Positions 15,614 to 17,834 of a stretch of 17,834 nt of DNA are shown piece after piece; positions within the stretch are counted from its first letter, which is position 1, and each line of letters begins with the position of its first letter. The position numbers and the translations under genes are program-made. Origin of the DNA: Ignavibacteriota bacterium. Its GTDB lineage: Bacteria; Bacteroidota; Ignavibacteria; Tepidaquicellales; Tepidaquicellaceae. The stretch lies in NCBI GenBank assembly GCA_003158365.1, contig PMIW01000181.1:1-17834 (forward strand). The letters run 5' to 3'. The notes under the pieces are model-generated. The model searched no databases, had not been told where the DNA came from, and was given only the letters and a program-made list of their open reading frames with translations.

Positions 15614-17834
15614 TATTCTTTCTCCGCTTTTATGTTTCTGAGTTTAGCTATATATGTTACGTTTGGTCTTATGTTTATTTCTTCAAGAATGTGATAACCC
15701 AATTCGTGATTTCTGTATTTTGTTATTTCGGAATCTTTTTTGTTCGAATCCCCGAACACAATTGCACTTGCAGGACATGCTTCCTGGCAAGCCGTGATAA
15801 CCTTATCACCGTCTATGTCACGTTTTTCCTGAATTGCCTTTTGCCTTTCATCCATTATTCTCTGAATGCAGAAAGTGCATTTTTCCATCACGCCTCTCGA
15901 ACGAACCGTTACCTCGGGATTGTAAAGTAAACTTATCGGCTGCTGCAACTGATAAGCATCTGCAAAGTGGTCCCTGAAATTAAAGAAATTAAATCTTCTT
16001 ACCTTGAACGGACAGTTGTTCGAACAGTATCTCGTTCCTACACATCTGTTGTATGCCATCTGGTTTAAACCGTCAGGACTGTGATTCGTTGCCGCTACCG
16101 GGCAAACGTTTTCACAGGGAGCGTTATCACAATGCTGGCACAGCATCGGCTGGAAGCTCACATTCGGATTATCCGAGTGTCCGCCGTAATACCTGTCGAG
16201 TCTTATCCAATGCATTTCCCTGTTCTTCCCAACCTGCTCTTTCCCCACAACAGGAATGTTATTTTCAACATTGCATGCCGCAGTGCAGGCATTACAACCC
16301 GTGCATTTATTTAAATCAATCGACATTGCCCACTTTACACCGTTGTATTCATGTCCTTCGTTAATATTAAAAAGTGCGGTATGTTTTTTTTCTTCAATTA
16401 AAAACTTCGGATTCTTTTTATATTCTTCATAAGTCCCCTCCTGTATAATTTCCCTTTTCAGGTGAATATCGTTGTACCTCTTTTCATCTATTGGGTAATG
16501 TTCCTGTGTCGAAATTAATTCATATGTTCCGCCTGATTTGGTAATCTTCCCGTCGTTATATAACCACTCGGAAAGAAGTGCGTTTTTTGAAATTAATTGG
16601 ATTGCATTGAACCCTCCATTCTGTCCTACCGTTCCGACTTTCGTCCTTCCGAATCCAAGTTCAATTGCCACGACATCATCTGCCATACCCGGCTGAATGA
16701 ACGCAGGTATCTTAAGGGTTTTCCCGCCCGCCGATAATTCAATTAAATCATTCGAATTCAAATTTAATCCTTTGGCAGTTGCCGGAGATATTGCCGCACA
16801 ATTGTCCCAAACCATCTTCGAGACCGGATGCGGTAATTCCTGCAACCATCCGTTGTTTGCCAGCCTGCCATCTCCTAGAAAATATGAGTCACGAAGTAAT
16901 ACAACGATACTTTTACTTGCTGTGGTAAAACCGGGAATATATGTGAACGAATCGGCTTTGAAAGACCAGGTATCGCCGGCTTTTTCATTTGACTTAACTA
17001 CTCCGTCGTGCAATGCTAATGTCCAGAATGTTTTAAAATCTACCTTTGCATTTACTGCGGGGTAAATTGACTTTTCCCAGTTGCTCTTTATATAATTTAA
17101 ATAAATATTTTCAGTGAACGCATCTTTTCCTCCGCCAATCCAGTACAGCAATTCCGCTTCCATCTGCCTGGTTTTGTAAAGCGGTGCTATAACCGGCTGC
17201 TGCAAACTGTAAAAACCCGTTCGTGTTTTATAATCCCCCCAGCTCTCGAAATTATGATTTGAAGCAAGAACATAATTACTTACAGAAGTTGTTTCATTTA
17301 TGTTTTCTGCAAACGTGATTACAGTTGGTACTTTCTTAAGGGCCTCCGCATAATTGTAATCATTTGAAAAATGGAAAACCGGATTAGCACCGAAATGAAT
17401 TGCCATTCCTACTCCGCCTGACTGCATTTTAGAAATCAAACCTTCTAATTCACTCTTTTGACTTAAAGGTAATACAGACCGCCTGGCCGATTCCTTCGAA
17501 TACAATTTCGAGGCACCAAGTACTTCATTTAATAAATTTACTGCTATGTGTGTTGATTCAGGAAGCTTTAACCCCGCCGAAACATACGATTCACCCTGGT
17601 TTTTCACAAAATCTACAGTAAGGGTCTTAATTATCTTATCGTCTATTTTATTTTTCTTAATAAATTCTTCTAAAGAAAATTCCTTTATTTTATTTTCTAT
17701 TGTACTGTTATTTGCATAAGAAGAAATTTTCTTTTTTAAGATTAATTCATTCAGCAGGCATAAAACAAATTCCTCTATTGCATCTGTGCGCAAGCGAATC
17801 CTGTAATCGGAGTTTACACCCGTCAGACTCATTG
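15613..17834 (-). CDS. actB: Alternative complex III subunit ActB, 5' end outside the window
   Basis: About 740 C-terminal residues of ActB, the large peripheral Fe-S subunit of ACIII. The gene enters from the right edge; the ATG at 17832 is only an internal Met, and roughly 250-300 N-terminal residues are expected beyond the window. The first about 480 visible residues match the molybdopterin-oxidoreductase-like domain, which in ACIII carries no molybdenum cofactor. The rest is a four-cluster ferredoxin domain (numbering from 17832): C510/C513/C516/C520, then C565/C568/C573/C577, then C597/C603/C607, and C652/C655/C682/C686. The third motif reads CVGTRYCSNNCP, with Thr at the second Cys position, predicting one [3Fe-4S] cluster beside three [4Fe-4S]. 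The clusters should carry electrons from quinol oxidised at ActC. The stop overlaps the actC GTG. Confidence 0.96.
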   Translation of the reverse strand, partial: MSLTGVNSDYRIRLRTDAIEEFVLCLLNELILKKKISSYANNSTIENKIKEFSLEEFIKKNKIDDKIIKTLTVDFVKNQGESYVSAGLKLPESTHIAVNLLNEVLGASKLYSKESARRSVLPLSQKSELEGLISKMQSGGVGMAIHFGANPVFHFSNDYNYAEALKKVPTVITFAENINETTSVSNYVLASNHNFESWGDYKTRTGFYSLQQPVIAPLYKTRQMEAELLYWIGGGKDAFTENIYLNYIKSNWEKSIYPAVNAKVDFKTFWTLALHDGVVKSNEKAGDTWSFKADSFTYIPGFTTASKSIVVLLRDSYFLGDGRLANNGWLQELPHPVSKMVWDNCAAISPATAKGLNLNSNDLIELSAGGKTLKIPAFIQPGMADDVVAIELGFGRTKVGTVGQNGGFNAIQLISKNALLSEWLYNDGKITKSGGTYELISTQEHYPIDEKRYNDIHLKREIIQEGTYEEYKKNPKFLIEEKKHTALFNINEGHEYNGVKWAMSIDLNKCTGCNACTAACNVENNIPVVGKEQVGKNREMHWIRLDRYYGGHSDNPNVSFQPMLCQHCDNAPCENVCPVAATNHSPDGLNQMAYNRCVGTRYCSNNCPFKVRRFNFFNFRDHFADAYQLQQPISLLYNPEVTVRSRGVMEKCTFCIQRIMDERQKAIQEKRDIDGDKVITACQEACPASAIVFGDSNKKDSEITKYRNHELGYHILEEINIRPNVTYIAKLRNIKAEKE

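Noticed and set aside
15991..16044. Loss of a cluster ligand in ActB (Thr at the second position of CVGTRYC) as a defect.
   Set aside because: This substitution is typical of ActB-type proteins and fits a [3Fe-4S] cluster, so it is a family feature rather than a mutation.
17830..17832. An ATG near the right edge as the start of actB.
   Set aside because: Starting there would remove the N-terminal part of a family that is normally about 1000 residues, and there is no room to see an upstream signal. It is an internal Met of a gene cut by the window edge.
1..17834. tRNA, rRNA, CRISPR arrays, insertion sequences or phage genes.
   Set aside because: No cloverleaf-like GC-rich segments, spaced long repeats, transposase motifs or integrase motifs were seen. 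The gene content is core respiratory plus a few envelope genes.

Overview
The window is a 17.8-kb AT-rich bacterial chromosome segment. Most of it is a minus-strand respiratory operon; four unrelated-looking genes lie on the plus strand at the left end. Alternative complex III (ACIII) instead of a bc1 complex, an A2-type oxidase subunit I (YSHPAV), A/T-rich starts mostly without Shine-Dalgarno sequences and the style of the secreted proteins suggest the Bacteroidota/Ignavibacteriota (FCB) group. This is inference from protein style, not a phylogeny.

Left part (1-4384): an enoyl-CoA hydratase-family gene with a sigma70-like promoter candidate, a secreted trypsin-like serine protease with a TPR-rich C-terminal half (TTG start), a secreted protein with a DxNGDG-type Ca-binding-like loop and a GGAHCC motif, and a small putative lipoprotein. 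They are followed by a convergent minus-strand gene for a 112-residue, three-helix membrane protein of unknown function.

Right part (17834 down to 4598, all minus strand): actB (5' end outside the window), actC, a fused actD-actE, actF, a membrane-anchored monoheme cytochrome c, a SCO/SenC copper chaperone, oxidase subunits I, III, IV and II, protoheme IX farnesyltransferase (ctaB), and finally a 445-residue protein with eight predicted membrane helices and a C-terminal cytochrome c domain. Spacings are 0-51 bp, with 1-bp or 4-bp overlaps at four junctions (actB/actC, actC/actDE, ctaF/ctaC, ctaC/ctaB), so this reads as one transcription unit. actA, the multiheme subunit, would be expected just beyond the right edge.

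Together the genes encode a quinol-to-oxygen electron chain. ACIII oxidises menaquinol and passes electrons through Fe-S clusters and c hemes to a cytochrome c, then to the CuA site of subunit II and the heme-copper centre of subunit I. SCO and CtaB serve metal and heme assembly. Subunit II carries no fused cytochrome c, so the carrier role probably falls to the ActE-type domain, the separate 311-residue cytochrome or the cytochrome domain of the terminal gene. The least conventional items are the ActD-ActE fusion, the terminal eight-helix cytochrome c fusion, and short 7- or 9-nt periodic repeats, two of which supply the stop codons of operon genes.
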